Assembly: GCA_018812345.1 (NCBI GenBank)
Contig: JAHJDR010000067.1
Coordinates: forward strand, 1-33,198
Direction of reading: 5' to 3'
Length of the DNA: 33,198 nt
Source: a bacterium
GTDB lineage: Bacteria > UBA10199 > JADGCS01
The position numbers and the translations under genes are program-made. The notes below the pieces were generated by a model that did no database searches, had not been told where the DNA came from, and was given only the letters and a program-made list of their open reading frames with translations. Below are positions 8,417 through 16,656 of the stretch, one piece after another (positions within the stretch are counted from its first letter, which is position 1; the number at the start of each line of letters is the position of its first letter).

Positions 8417-9793
8417 TTAGAAGATTAAATTTGGGTTTTTAGGTGCCGTGGTTAGTTTTTCTTTGTATTCCTCAAATCCTTTTCTTTCCATTAAGCCAAA
8501 TGTGAATTGTTTAATGCGTTCTACGGCGGGCTGGTCAAAGGCGTTGATGTTTAATAATGTGCCCATGTAAGGTATGACGTTCATGAAGAGCTGGTACAGC
8601 TGTCCGAGTTGATATTCGTTTATTGTTGTGAGTTTAATTGTGCCATTCGGTCTATTGTTTTCTCTGAGCGTTTCTTCTGTGGCTGTTTTTTCAGCAGCCA
8701 TGAGTTCTTGAAGTGTTTTACCGGCAAGAAAATCAATGCGCTCATCACCCATTTTTTCTTCATTGAGCAAGCCTTGCGTTGTAAAGTCTTCAACATCAAC
8801 AAAATAGATGAGTTTGTCTTTGGGGCCTTCAAGATACAATTGTAATTGTGAGTGTTGATCGGTGACTCCTACACTCTTGATAGGTGTGGAACCAATAAAC
8901 TTTTCATCCCCATTAACAGTGTAGCGTTTACCAAGAGATTCTCCCCAAAGTTGTGCAAACCAATCAGAAAATAATTTTAATCGCTCAGAATAAGGTAGCA
9001 TAACAACCTGTGAAAGGTTGTTTTCTTGCATGAGAGAGTGTGTGCACAAGGCAAATAAGGCTGCTGGGTTTTGTGCTAATATGTTTTGGCGACAGGCTTG
9101 TTCGCAATGGTAGGCGCCTTCTAATAGTGCGGCAATATCAATACCAGCCATAGCAAGTGGGAATAAACCCACTGAAGTGAAAACAGAAAATCGGCCACCC
9201 ACACCAGGAGGTACGGGAAGGCTAGGAAGATTGTTGTTTGTGGTTAGCTCACGTAAAAAACCTTTTTCAGGGTCAGTGATCATAAAAAATTGAGAAGGTT
9301 TATTCGCGAAAAACTTTTTAATAAATAAATATTGGGCCAGTGTTTCTGATGTGGCGCCTGATTTGGAGATAACAATAAACATGTTTTTATCATCTTTTAT
9401 GAGCGAGAGAAGTTCTGTTAAACTATCTGGCTCAATATAGTCGATGACATAAAGGCGTGGCGCATTTTTGTGTGTTAAGCGAAGGGCATTGCCAAAGGGG
9501 CCTTTTAAGGCGTAATAAATGGAAGCTGTACCCAGAGCTGATCCCCCAATACCTAAGACCACAATATTATCTATGTCTTGATAACGAGCCGCTTCCTTTT
9601 TTATGTCATCGCATAGGAGAGACTCTTCAGGAAGGGAAGAATAGGGGAGTGAGCCCGTTTGTTTTAAGGCCATGATGGCCTGGTGCATTTCTTTAAACGG
9701 CATTTCTAGGCTTTGTATGTCTTTGAGGCCATTAGAGATGGCAGGTTGAAATATATTATTTAAATCGAGGGTAATTTTATGACGTTCTTTCAT
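8417..9793 (-). CDS. pgi: Glucose-6-phosphate isomerase
   Basis: The enzyme interconverts glucose 6-phosphate and fructose 6-phosphate in glycolysis and gluconeogenesis. Recognisable parts are VVLGIGGSALG in the first SIS domain, VISKSGATSETLAQY for phosphate binding, and the family signature region PPGVGGRFSVFTSVGLFP. With the ATG at 9793 the protein has 458 residues, the short bacterial form. An in-frame TTG lies five codons upstream (9806-9808); neither has a Shine-Dalgarno. I prefer the ATG because the extra residues (MYSPP) are not family-like. It is transcribed away from a repeat-rich gap. Enolase further along serves the same pathway but is not in an operon with it. Confidence 0.95.
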   Translation of the reverse strand: MKERHKITLDLNNIFQPAISNGLKDIQSLEMPFKEMHQAIMALKQTGSLPYSSLPEESLLCDDIKKEAARYQDIDNIVVLGIGGSALGTASIYYALKGPFGNALRLTHKNAPRLYVIDYIEPDSLTELLSLIKDDKNMFIVISKSGATSETLAQYLFIKKFFANKPSQFFMITDPEKGFLRELTTNNNLPSLPVPPGVGGRFSVFTSVGLFPLAMAGIDIAALLEGAYHCEQACRQNILAQNPAALFALCTHSLMQENNLSQVVMLPYSERLKLFSDWFAQLWGESLGKRYTVNGDEKFIGSTPIKSVGVTDQHSQLQLYLEGPKDKLIYFVDVEDFTTQGLLNEEKMGDERIDFLAGKTLQELMAAEKTATEETLRENNRPNGTIKLTTINEYQLGQLYQLFMNVIPYMGTLLNINAFDQPAVERIKQFTFGLMERKGFEEYKEKLTTAPKNPNLIF

Positions 9794-9845
9794 GGGGGGT
9801 GAATACAATGAATAAGGTAGTTTGACGAGATATTTTTTGTATTTG

Positions 9846-9936
9846 TCATTCCCGTCCGCCTAAGGCGGAGCAATCCAGGTCCCGTCATTGCGAGCGAAGC
9901 GCGGCGCGCAAAGGAAGTGCCCTTGGGGTTCAATCC
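9846..9936. repeat. Left arm of composite inverted repeat (two REP-like units)
   Basis: The outer unit (9846-9879) begins TCATTCCCG, holds the perfect palindrome TCCGCCT-A-AGGCGGA at 9855-9869 and ends CAATCCAGG. The inner unit (9884-9936) begins GTCATTGCGAGCGAAGCG and ends CAATCC. Both resemble palindromic repeat families common in proteobacterial genomes. Inverted relatives of both lie at 10038-10106. Confidence 0.75.
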
Positions 9937-9951
9937 TGGGCTGTTGTACAT

Positions 9952-10028
9952 AATTGACAATTGACGATTTGCAATAAGCAATTTGCAATTGAGGTTGCCA
10001 ATAGCTAATTGTCATTAGCATATTGTCA
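9952..10028. repeat. Long degenerate 7-bp tandem array (11 units)
   Basis: Eleven consecutive heptamers keep exact phase from 9952. The first six fit AATTGAC or AATTTGC; after two transitional units the last three fit ATTGTCA or TTAGCAT, close to the reverse complement of the first group. The array therefore has internal inverted symmetry and lies at the centre of a larger inverted repeat. Confidence 0.8.
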
Positions 10029-10037
10029 ATCATGCTT

Positions 10038-10106
10038 GAATTGCTTCACCATTCGCTACGCTCAGGTTCGCAATGGTATACTGGATCCCTACTTTTGCAG
10101 GGATGA
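10038..10106. repeat. Right arm of composite inverted repeat (two REP-like units, inverted)
   Basis: Bases 10038-10075 (GAATTGCTTC ... TTCGCAATGG) read, on the minus strand, as a relative of the inner left unit with CATTGCGA and GAAGCAATT at its ends. Bases 10081-10106 hold CTGGATCCCT and AGGGATGA, the minus-strand form of the outer left unit; ATCCCT at 10085-10090 pairs with AGGGAT at 10099-10104. Confidence 0.75.
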
Positions 10107-10153
10107 TTTGCCAAACTCTTGCATCTAAACAAAATATTCTTTATGAGGTTTGT

Positions 10154-10618
10154 ATGTCGTTAAACAGCCAAGAAAACCAACGCATCATGGCTCTCGACGT
10201 GGGCTCAAAAACCTGTGGCATCGCCATGACAGATCCAATGGCAATCATTTGTCAACCTGTGACAACGATTACCTATAAAGGGATTGGGGATGAGGGGCGT
10301 GTTTTTGAGGCTCTCAGAGTTCTTTTTGTAGAGACAGAGCCAAAAACAATTGTGGTTGGGCAGCCCTCAAAAACAGATGGGTCTGAAAGCAAGCAGGCAA
10401 AAAAAATACAAACATTTATTGTGGGTTTAAAAAAATATTTAAAATCACATCATGTGAAACCAGATCTTTTTGAATGGGTATATTGGGACGAGTCCTTTAC
10501 CTCAACAGAGGCGCATGCATTCCTAAAAGAGCTTTCAGTTAAACATGCCAAAAGGAAGAAGGTCATTGATAAGATGGCTGCTGTAATCATATTACAAAAT
10601 TATCTAGACTCCCTTTAA
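10154..10618 (+). CDS. ruvX: Putative pre-16S rRNA nuclease / Holliday junction resolvase YqgF (RuvX)
   Basis: The ATG at 10154 has GAGG at 10145-10148, giving 154 residues, normal for YqgF. The upstream part of the open frame translates repeats and is left out. The RNase H-like fold is shown by MALDVGSKTCGIAMTD, with its catalytic Asp, then TIVVGQP and the C-terminal DESFTSTEAHAFL with VIDKMAAVIILQNYL, matching the family's 'DER..T..A' and 'D..AA..ILQ.YL' motifs; here Arg of DER is replaced by Ser. In Escherichia coli the protein matures the 5' end of 16S rRNA. The last bases overlap the stop of the convergent MscS-like gene. Confidence 0.92.
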   Translation: MSLNSQENQRIMALDVGSKTCGIAMTDPMAIICQPVTTITYKGIGDEGRVFEALRVLFVETEPKTIVVGQPSKTDGSESKQAKKIQTFIVGLKKYLKSHHVKPDLFEWVYWDESFTSTEAHAFLKELSVKHAKRKKVIDKMAAVIILQNYLDSL

Positions 10619-12063
10619 AAACCAAAACGCCATAATGTTTGTAGCATAGCGGCTTGGTTGGTTATTTCCCTTTGATTTCCGGTGTTATCATCATCTTCAA
10701 CGTCTTCAGGTTCTTCTGGTGCGGGAGCCTTTGGTTTTGTTTTTGGTCTGAGCAAAGCTAAGTAGGGCTCCAGTTCTTTCTTATCGCTGATATCACGATT
10801 ATCATAGTGGTCTACAGGTTCAGCCAATAAAAAAGCATTGGGGATTTGACGAATCACAGGAACTCGTGTTGCTGCTAATTCACGAATGTTGATGTATTCG
10901 GGAAGTTCAGAAGTCGGAAGTTCTCTATCTTCTTCATCCAAGCCTTGTGCTTCAGGTGCATCTGTGATGTCTGTTTTCGCGCTTTGCTCTCTGGCTATGT
11001 GAACACCATTTTTTCTCACATCACCATTCATATTATCCAAATCAACTTTTTGTGGATCAAAGAAATTGATGAGGTACGTGTGCGTAAGGTTTGTATAAAG
11101 AACATAGCCTTTTTTATCATCAACGCTAATATAATTTCCGATTCTATATGTAGGATTATATTTTACTCTGATATAATTTGTGAGATCGAGGAAGAATTGC
11201 TTGGCTAAAATAGACAAACCTAAAACGCCAATGCCTGCTGTCGCTATTAATACATGGGCATTCCCACCAACGAGAATAAAGGAAAAGACAGCAGCGAGCG
11301 CCACAATGGCAATTCGTGTGGCGCGACTAGATTGTGTGAGAAAATGTTTTTTGCCTTCAGAGAGATCAGAGTTGTTTATGAGCCTTTGAAAAATCTGCTG
11401 TAATTTACTTGTTCCAAACCATGTTACGAGATTAATAACACTAAACACACCAACTTTGACACCGAGTTCGAAAAGGTAGTTCATTTGCTGCAAATCAATG
11501 AGTTGAAACTGTTCTAGTTTCAAAAATTCTGCCAATGATGTTGCGAGCGGCGATGCTGTGCTTCCAAAAAGAGATAGAGGAGATTCTTTTAATATTTCCA
11601 GCGCCTCAGGAATTTCAAGACTCCCAATAGCACTAGCTACTTCGGTAGGTTTGATATCCCCAAATGCTTGGGGATTGTTTGTTTGCAGGGCTGTTAGAAT
11701 TGTTAGCCCATGCGTGGTTATTTGCTCCCTCTCGCTTTCTGCCATTGTTTGAACAGGAGAATTCAAACTTGGTTTTGGCACCCTTGTCATCTCTTCTGTT
11801 TCTTGCCTTGCAAAAGGCGCTTTCATTCCTATGTGAGAAGGTGGTAGCGTTTGTAGATCAACATGCTTTCCCGTAAGAACGTGATCAAGCCTTGAAAGTG
11901 GAGTATTGTTTTGGACCTTAGTTGCAGGTTCGTTAGATCTTGTGATCATTTCTCTTGAAGTTGCGTGCAATGCCAAAGAACAATCGGTTATCCCAGGCAT
12001 GATGCTTGGTTGTAACCGCAAAGCAGTCAGTGAGAAGGAAAACGGCGTTTCTAAGTGATACAT
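10615..12063 (-). CDS. MscS-like small-conductance mechanosensitive channel, divergent
   Basis: This 482-residue protein has a hydrophilic N-terminal region of about 195 residues, then hydrophobic segments at roughly 198-216, 250-265 and 270-288. The third, GIGVLGLSILAKQFFLDLTNYI, with the following YRIGNYISVDDKKGYVLYTNLTHTYL, matches the pore helix and beta domain of MscS (family pattern: Gly/Ala-rich helix, 'F..GD.I.....G.V..I...', 'T'). Such channels release solutes during hypo-osmotic shock. The C-terminal 130 residues are acidic and proline-rich (APAPEEPEDVEDDD), unlike the usual MscS vestibule. AAGGA lies 7 nt before the ATG. The match is clear only over about 80 residues, so the function is inferred. 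Confidence 0.65.
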   Translation of the reverse strand: MYHLETPFSFSLTALRLQPSIMPGITDCSLALHATSREMITRSNEPATKVQNNTPLSRLDHVLTGKHVDLQTLPPSHIGMKAPFARQETEEMTRVPKPSLNSPVQTMAESEREQITTHGLTILTALQTNNPQAFGDIKPTEVASAIGSLEIPEALEILKESPLSLFGSTASPLATSLAEFLKLEQFQLIDLQQMNYLFELGVKVGVFSVINLVTWFGTSKLQQIFQRLINNSDLSEGKKHFLTQSSRATRIAIVALAAVFSFILVGGNAHVLIATAGIGVLGLSILAKQFFLDLTNYIRVKYNPTYRIGNYISVDDKKGYVLYTNLTHTYLINFFDPQKVDLDNMNGDVRKNGVHIAREQSAKTDITDAPEAQGLDEEDRELPTSELPEYINIRELAATRVPVIRQIPNAFLLAEPVDHYDNRDISDKKELEPYLALLRPKTKPKAPAPEEPEDVEDDDNTGNQREITNQAAMLQTLWRFGF

Positions 12064-12212
12064 ACGTTTTCCTTTCTACATATTGTTAAATAACTAATTA
12101 AAATTCTGGAGACCTTTACCCTAGAAAGCAATATGAAGATCAGGACAATAACTATAAAGGATTACTAGATTCCCTGATAATGAGTTCTAATAAACTGATA
12201 TGACTTGTATTG

Positions 12213-12224
12213 TTTTTTTTTTTT
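12213..12224. repeat. T12 homopolymer upstream of the MscS-like gene
   Basis: Twelve consecutive T (A on the coding strand of the minus-strand gene) lie about 150 bp upstream of its start, in the 259-bp gap that otherwise holds only the terminator at 12254-12286. It could act as an A-tract promoter element or vary in length by slippage. Confidence 0.4.
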
Positions 12225-12253
12225 GTTAAAAAATGGACGTAATGCAATAAGTC

Positions 12254-12286
12254 AAAAAAAAGGGACTGACTTTGGCAGCCAATCCC
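12254..12286 (-). terminator. Rho-independent terminator of the outer-membrane protein gene
   Basis: On the minus strand GGGATTGGC (12286-12278) pairs with GTCAGTCCC (12270-12262) through nine pairs, two of them G-U, around a 7-nt loop, and is followed by eight T (12261-12254). It lies 37 bp after the stop of the 12323-12877 gene in the right orientation. Confidence 0.8.
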
Positions 12287-12322
12287 CAATAAATTAAATA
12301 AAATCAAATGAGTATAGATAGA

Positions 12323-12877
12323 TCACTTAAAGTGATACGCAAAACCCACACGACCTTCACCGCGATTAAGAAGCACGGCTGATTTGAAAATAAGTTCTGT
12401 TTTCACAGAGAATTCTTCTGTAATGCGGAAGTGCATTCCAAACCCAACATTGCCTACAGGAGCTACTGAGCTCGAGCTAACAAGAGCGCCGATACCAAAG
12501 ATAATGTAGGGGTTGAACGTGTCATTTTTTAAGAAATAAAAATGGCCTAAAACATCACCTGTAAAAAAGTTTTCTTTGATAATGGCTCGCTGTCTGCTGG
12601 CGTAGACAAGGCGGTTATATCCCAGATCAATCTCTCCAGAGATTTGGTCAGAAAATCCCAGTTCAAATGAAACATTAAAACCAAAACCTGCAGTTTTGGT
12701 GTTACCTGCTGCTGAAAAGCCAAAATAAAGGCTTTCCCAGTCAGAGTTCATTTCATAATAACCAACAGCTGAGATACCAATGACCTTTTCTCCTTTCATA
12801 GAGAACGCTTGGGCTTGTGTTATGTGAATAAAGAATACAATAAATGTAAGTGCGATTATAATTTTTAGTGTTTTCAT
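12323..12877 (-). CDS. Predicted outer-membrane beta-barrel protein
   Basis: A 184-residue secreted protein. Residues 1-24 are a clear signal peptide (MKTLK, a hydrophobic core, and AQA at the likely cleavage site). The mature part alternates polar and hydrophobic residues in short strands ending in aromatics, with Gly-rich turns (GFGFNVSFELGF, EIDLGYNRLVY, YIIFGIGAL, NVGFGMHFRI, GRVGFAYHF), the look of an 8-stranded OmpA/OmpX-like barrel. The near-terminal Phe fits the signal recognised by the BAM machinery. It is a single-gene unit with its own terminator. A weak AAGAAG lies ahead of the ATG. Substrate or partner unknown. Confidence 0.8.
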   Translation of the reverse strand: MKTLKIIIALTFIVFFIHITQAQAFSMKGEKVIGISAVGYYEMNSDWESLYFGFSAAGNTKTAGFGFNVSFELGFSDQISGEIDLGYNRLVYASRQRAIIKENFFTGDVLGHFYFLKNDTFNPYIIFGIGALVSSSSVAPVGNVGFGMHFRITEEFSVKTELIFKSAVLLNRGEGRVGFAYHFK

Positions 12878-12950
12878 ATAATTAACTTCTTAATTTAAAT
12901 GAGGATTATACGTCAATAGTTATTGATTATTCTTTGTGATATGCATAAAG

Positions 12951-12982
12951 GGTTCGCAGGTTCACGGGGTTGCGGGATTGTG
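12951..12982. repeat. 8-bp periodic array upstream of enolase
   Basis: Four 8-mers related to GGTTCGCG (starts 12951, 12959, 12967, 12975) run in phase about 50 bp upstream of the enolase ATG. They are G-rich and stand out from the AT-rich surroundings. Confidence 0.55.
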
Positions 12983-13032
12983 AGGCTCTGTTACTAACGG
13001 TTTAAAAAATAAGAGTTTTTTAGGAGAAAAAT

Positions 13033-14322
13033 ATGGCAAAAATTACATATATTAATGGAAGAGAAGTCCTTGATTCACGAGGAAACCCTACAGTTGAGGT
13101 TGAGCTTGTTCTTGATGACAAAATTAGTTCCCGTGCCATAGTTCCTTCAGGAGCTTCTACAGGTGAGCATGAGGCTTGTGAACTTCGTGATAATGAGAGC
13201 AATCGTTATTTGGGTAAAGGTGTTCTTACGGCTGTAAAAAATGTTAATACAGAAATCAAAAATGAATTGAATGGATTTGATGCTGATGATCAGGCTAAGA
13301 TGGATGATTTGCTTTGTTCTCTTGATGGAACAGAAAATAAATCACGCTTAGGCGCTAATGCGATATTAGGTGTTTCTATGGCTTATGCGCGTTCTTTAGC
13401 GCAACACAAAGGCCTTCCTCTTTATGAATATTTTGCCTCTTTACATGGAGTATCCGGAAACACACTTCCTGTTCCTATGATGAACATCCTCAATGGTGGC
13501 TCTCACGCTGATAATAATGTCGACTTACAAGAGTTCATGGTTATGCCCATTGGCTTTGATACTTTTGCACGATCTCTACAAGCCGGAACAGAAATTTTCC
13601 ATAACCTTAAAAAGGTTTTAAAAGGCAAGGGGTTGAATACAGCCGTTGGTGATGAAGGTGGTTTTGCGCCAAATCTAAAATCTAACACAGAAGCCATGAC
13701 GGTTATTTCAGAAGCGGTTACTGCGGCAGGTTATAAATTAGGAACAGATATTGTTTTTGCCATTGATACGGCAGCCAGTGAATTTTACAAAGAAGGACAA
13801 TATGTATTAGCCAATGAAGACGTTTCCAATAAAACGGCTGCTGATATGATCGCCTTTTATCAAAAACTTAAAGATCAATTTCCTATCATGTCTCTAGAAG
13901 ATGGCTTGGGCGAAAATGACTGGGATGGTTGGAAAATGTTAACAGATCAAATGGGTTCATCAATGCAAATCGTGGGTGACGATCTTTTTGTGACAAATAC
14001 AAAATTGTTGTCACGAGGCATTGAAAGCAAAACAGCCAATTCAATTCTGATTAAGGTAAATCAAATTGGAACAATTTCTGAAACCATTAATGCCATTCGC
14101 ATGGCACAGGAAGCTGGTTACACAACAGTCATTTCACATCGTTCTGGTGAAACAGAAGATACAACCATTGCTGATTTAGCTGTAGGAACAGATGCTGGCC
14201 AAATTAAAACAGGCAGCCTTTGCCGTACAGATCGCATTGCCAAGTATAATCAATTATTGCGCATTGCAGATAATCTTGGTGCAAATGCCAAATTTGCAGG
14301 TAAGTCTTGTTTTAAGTTTTAA
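13033..14322 (+). CDS. eno: Enolase
   Basis: Enolase converts 2-phosphoglycerate to phosphoenolpyruvate in glycolysis; in many bacteria it is also part of the RNA degradosome. The 429 residues match the family length end to end. Visible landmarks are [32 protein letters not shown], the catalytic Glu208 in GDEGGF, Mg ligands Asp245 (AIDTAA), Glu289 (SLEDG) and Asp316 (GDDLF), the catalytic Lys341 in [10 protein letters not shown], and [14 protein letters not shown] lies 7 nt before the ATG. It appears monocistronic; a CCCCG hairpin and periodic arrays, not a classical terminator, follow the stop. Confidence 0.98.
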   Translation: MAKITYINGREVLDSRGNPTVEVELVLDDKISSRAIVPSGASTGEHEACELRDNESNRYLGKGVLTAVKNVNTEIKNELNGFDADDQAKMDDLLCSLDGTENKSRLGANAILGVSMAYARSLAQHKGLPLYEYFASLHGVSGNTLPVPMMNILNGGSHADNNVDLQEFMVMPIGFDTFARSLQAGTEIFHNLKKVLKGKGLNTAVGDEGGFAPNLKSNTEAMTVISEAVTAAGYKLGTDIVFAIDTAASEFYKEGQYVLANEDVSNKTAADMIAFYQKLKDQFPIMSLEDGLGENDWDGWKMLTDQMGSSMQIVGDDLFVTNTKLLSRGIESKTANSILIKVNQIGTISETINAIRMAQEAGYTTVISHRSGETEDTTIADLAVGTDAGQIKTGSLCRTDRIAKYNQLLRIADNLGANAKFAGKSCFKF

Positions 14323-14340
14323 TAGCTCGTCGCTCGCCTG

Positions 14341-14356
14341 CCCCGTTTTTGCGGGG
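14341..14356. repeat. CCCCG/CGGGG hairpin repeat unit
   Basis: CCCCG at 14341-14345 and CGGGG at 14352-14356 flank TTTTTG, 18 bp after the enolase stop. Its flanks (TGCCCCG ... CGGGGTCGC) match, in inverse orientation, the unit at 18647-18662. Without a following T-run it is a dispersed repeat rather than a clear terminator. Confidence 0.6.
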
Positions 14357-14360
14357 TCGC

Positions 14361-14395
14361 TAGTGTCCAGTGCCCAGTGCTCAGTGCTCAGTATT
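14361..14395. repeat. 7-bp tandem array after enolase
   Basis: Five units fit the consensus CAGTGCT (starts 14361, 14368, 14375, 14382, 14389), two of them identical, all in exact 7-bp phase. Confidence 0.8.
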
Positions 14396-14405
14396 TGTTC
14401 ATATA

Positions 14406-14494
14406 CATCGGCCCATCGGCCCAAAAACGATTGTCTCGATTGTACCGCGCCTCAATTTTACCCTGGAACTCTGGCACCCAGGCACTCCGGCACC
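14406..14494. repeat. 8-bp periodic arrays between enolase and kinase genes
   Basis: Two identical copies of CATCGGCC lie at 14406-14421. Four units fitting CTGGCACY lie at 14463-14494 (starts 14463, 14471, 14479, 14487). The whole gap (14323-14538) is richer in G and C than its neighbours and holds no gene. Confidence 0.65.
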
Positions 14495-14538
14495 AAATTC
14501 CCCAAGCCCCCGAGAACCCGCGATCCCATTCCCCCAAG

Positions 14539-16287
14539 TCATTTACAAATCATATATCCTGATTTCTGATTAAAGGCTGCTTTGCAATGAGTGAGCGCAT
14601 TTTTACTGACAACAATACTTTTACGAACCGATTTATTGTTTGGAGGATAGGTTACTGTTATTGTTTGTTTGCCTGTGGGAACGCGAAATGTCGTGGGTGT
14701 GGCGCCTGATTTTCCATTGCTCATACGCGCTTGTCCCCAGGGACGAGCAGTGATTTTTACAAGTCCATAAGAAAGGGGCTTAGTGATTGTTTCTATAAGA
14801 TTAAGACTTTTGCTTCGTGCCAAGGCCTTATCATCAAAGGGGTTATTACGGTTTGATTCTAAAGCGATGTCCCCTGCTTGTCTTGGCCATTGAGGGAAAT
14901 AGGCTGCCAGAGGCTTGATATCTTGAGGGGTTACTGTCAGCGGCTCATGTCGTGGAGAGGCATAGATCATAATATTCATGCTCATGAGAGATAGGTAACA
15001 CAGAAAAAAAGCAATAAACAGAGAGTGCGTTCGTGGAACAAGAGATGTTTTTTTTGCTATGAGCCATGATTGTTTTAGGCGTGTAACAATGTCGTGACGT
15101 ATAGGAAGATTGTTTTGGCGCTGATAAACAATGTTTATGGGATCATGCTGTTGGAGGGCCTGTGGTCTTGTCTTTTGTTTCGCGTTAGTTGCAAGGCTGT
15201 TTGTTGTCATGATGGAGAGGTTTGAAATAATGCTGTTATCAATGATTGTATCAGGTTCAATGATCGTTAAACTTCTGGTGATTGTTTTAGGTATTTCTTT
15301 CAAAACCTTTGACTGCGTATAGAGAGATGTTTTTTCATTAAAGGAGCTTTCTCTGAGTACGTTTGTGTGTATTTCATGTGAGAAGTTTGCTGTTAAAAAT
15401 TCACGCAAATCATCATGGTCAGCGTGAAGCTTAAGTTTTTTTTCAACAGCTTTAATAGCGTGTAACATGTCTCGTGCGCTTTGAAACCGATTAGCTATGT
15501 CTTTGGATAAAGCTTTGATAAGGATTTCTTTAACGGATTCATTAATGTTGTGTGGAAAATTAACTTGGGAGCATTTAACTTTCTCAATAATCGAAAGATC
15601 ATTTCTGCCATCAAAGCACTTTTTGAGAAAAAGCAATTCATAAAAAAGCGCACCTAAAGCAAAGATATCTGTTAAATGATTGACTTCGTTTCCCAGCGCC
15701 TGTTCCGGTGACATGTAACTAAACTTTCCTTTTAAGGCACCAGCAGCTGTTTCAGCAGATTTGCCCATAATTTTAGCAATGCCAAAATCAGTTATTTTAA
15801 CACACCCTTCGCGGCTAACCAGGATGTTTTGCGGGGAGATGTCACGGTGAACAATATTGAGATTTCTATTATCGGCAGTTTGACGTGTGTGTGCAAAATC
15901 AAGGCCTTTGCAAATTTCTTTAATGATAAAACAAACAAGATTAAGTGGGATTTGTTGCTCACAACTTTTGAGTTTGTTAGTCAAAGACCTTAGGTCAAAG
16001 CCATTAACAAACTCCATGACAATGAAATATGTTTCCTTTTCTTTTGCGAGTTCAAAAATTTGAACAATATTATTATGCTGTAGATGAACCAATATTTTGG
16101 CCTCATCAATAAGCATGTCAATGAATTCTTGTTGGTGGGACCAAAAGGGCAGGATTTTTTTGATGGCTACATTTTTTTCAAATCCTTCAATACCAACAAG
16201 CTTAGCCTGATAAATAGTTGCCATACCGCCCTTGGCTATTTCACGCATAATGAGGTAGCGACCGAGTTTTTGAAAGGCGTTTGCCAT
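14539..16287 (-). CDS. Membrane Ser/Thr protein kinase with C-terminal PEGA domain
   Basis: A 582-residue Hanks-type kinase. The catalytic domain spans about 10-290: glycine loop AKGGMATIY, ATP-binding Lys43 in VAIKKI, Glu62, catalytic HRDISPQN (147-154), DFG at 167-169 and YMSPEQ at 191-196; all key residues are present. After a linker, one membrane helix lies at about 421-443. The periplasmic tail ends in a PEGA-like domain (508-561: GLVKITARPWGQ, PTTFRVPTGKQTITVTY). Known relatives use the outer domain to sense or bind surface structures, but the signal here is unknown. The ATG at 16287 has no Shine-Dalgarno. It is divergent from the deaminase fusion. A second PEGA-type protein is encoded at 20807-22051. 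Confidence 0.93.
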   Translation of the reverse strand: MANAFQKLGRYLIMREIAKGGMATIYQAKLVGIEGFEKNVAIKKILPFWSHQQEFIDMLIDEAKILVHLQHNNIVQIFELAKEKETYFIVMEFVNGFDLRSLTNKLKSCEQQIPLNLVCFIIKEICKGLDFAHTRQTADNRNLNIVHRDISPQNILVSREGCVKITDFGIAKIMGKSAETAAGALKGKFSYMSPEQALGNEVNHLTDIFALGALFYELLFLKKCFDGRNDLSIIEKVKCSQVNFPHNINESVKEILIKALSKDIANRFQSARDMLHAIKAVEKKLKLHADHDDLREFLTANFSHEIHTNVLRESSFNEKTSLYTQSKVLKEIPKTITRSLTIIEPDTIIDNSIISNLSIMTTNSLATNAKQKTRPQALQQHDPINIVYQRQNNLPIRHDIVTRLKQSWLIAKKTSLVPRTHSLFIAFFLCYLSLMSMNIMIYASPRHEPLTVTPQDIKPLAAYFPQWPRQAGDIALESNRNNPFDDKALARSKSLNLIETITKPLSYGLVKITARPWGQARMSNGKSGATPTTFRVPTGKQTITVTYPPNNKSVRKSIVVSKNALTHCKAAFNQKSGYMICK

Positions 16288-16299
16288 GCGTTAAACATA

Positions 16300-16398
16300 A
16301 TGGCAAGATGGCTTAAAGCCAAGATAAAAGAGGGTTTGCTGTTGTTGATGGTGTTTCTGTTAGGGGTGGTAGGTGTTCTAGAATTAAAGCAAGTGTAA
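16300..16398 (+). CDS. Possible small membrane peptide (32 aa)
   Basis: ATG at 16300 opens a 32-codon frame: a basic start (MARWLKAKIKEG), one hydrophobic stretch (LLLLMVFLLGVVGVL) and a short polar end. This composition is typical of small bacterial membrane proteins, but there is no Shine-Dalgarno and AT-rich DNA yields such frames by chance. It overlaps the likely leader of the divergent kinase gene. Confidence 0.2.
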   Translation: MARWLKAKIKEGLLLLMVFLLGVVGVLELKQV

Positions 16399-16442
16399 GG
16401 GCAGCTTAACAACGGCATAGCTAATTCTAGAAAGTCATTTTA
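16376..16442. repeat. 11-bp perfect inverted repeat
   Basis: TTCTAGAATTA at 16376-16386 is the exact reverse complement of 16432-16442, with 45 bp between the arms. It could be a binding-site pair or an RNA stem in the kinase leader. Confidence 0.5.
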
Positions 16443-16628
16443 CTGCCTAACAAGAATTTGATATCAAAGGAAAAAAAGGATTTCATTTTTATAGTTGTCA
16501 GCAAACCCACATCACACTATCTGTATGAGTGTCTAATATTTGAACGCTTTTAGACGCAGTGCATTGTATAAAAGAATAAAAATGAGTAACTTGTCTTCTA
16601 CGCATTTGTTTTAATCTTAATGATTAAG

Positions 16629-16656
16629 ACGAGCGACTAGCGACGAGCGACTAGCG
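16629..16656. repeat. 7-bp tandem array running into the deaminase start
   Basis: Four units alternate ACGAGCG and ACTAGCG (starts 16629, 16636, 16643, 16650), and the fifth heptad position (16657-16663) contains the ATG at 16661. The array occupies the place where a ribosome binding site is expected. Confidence 0.85.

Larger units (their letters stand above)
9794..10153. other. 360-bp divergent intergenic region filled by repeats
   Basis: The gap between divergent pgi and ruvX contains no gene. Nearly all of it is repeat: two REP-like units at 9846-9936, a heptad array at 9952-10028, and inverted counterparts of the REP-like units at 10038-10106. The peptide frame crossing 10073-10110 (YWIPTFAGM) is the well-known translation artefact of such palindromic repeats. 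Confidence 0.8.

Noticed and set aside
9952-10028. CRISPR array
   Set aside because: Units are 7 bp, contiguous and degenerate, without spacers; no cas genes are present.
10073-10153. Upstream extension of ruvX (peptide YWIPTFAGM)
   Set aside because: This is the known translation of a palindromic repeat; the ATG at 10154 has a GAGG site and fits family length.
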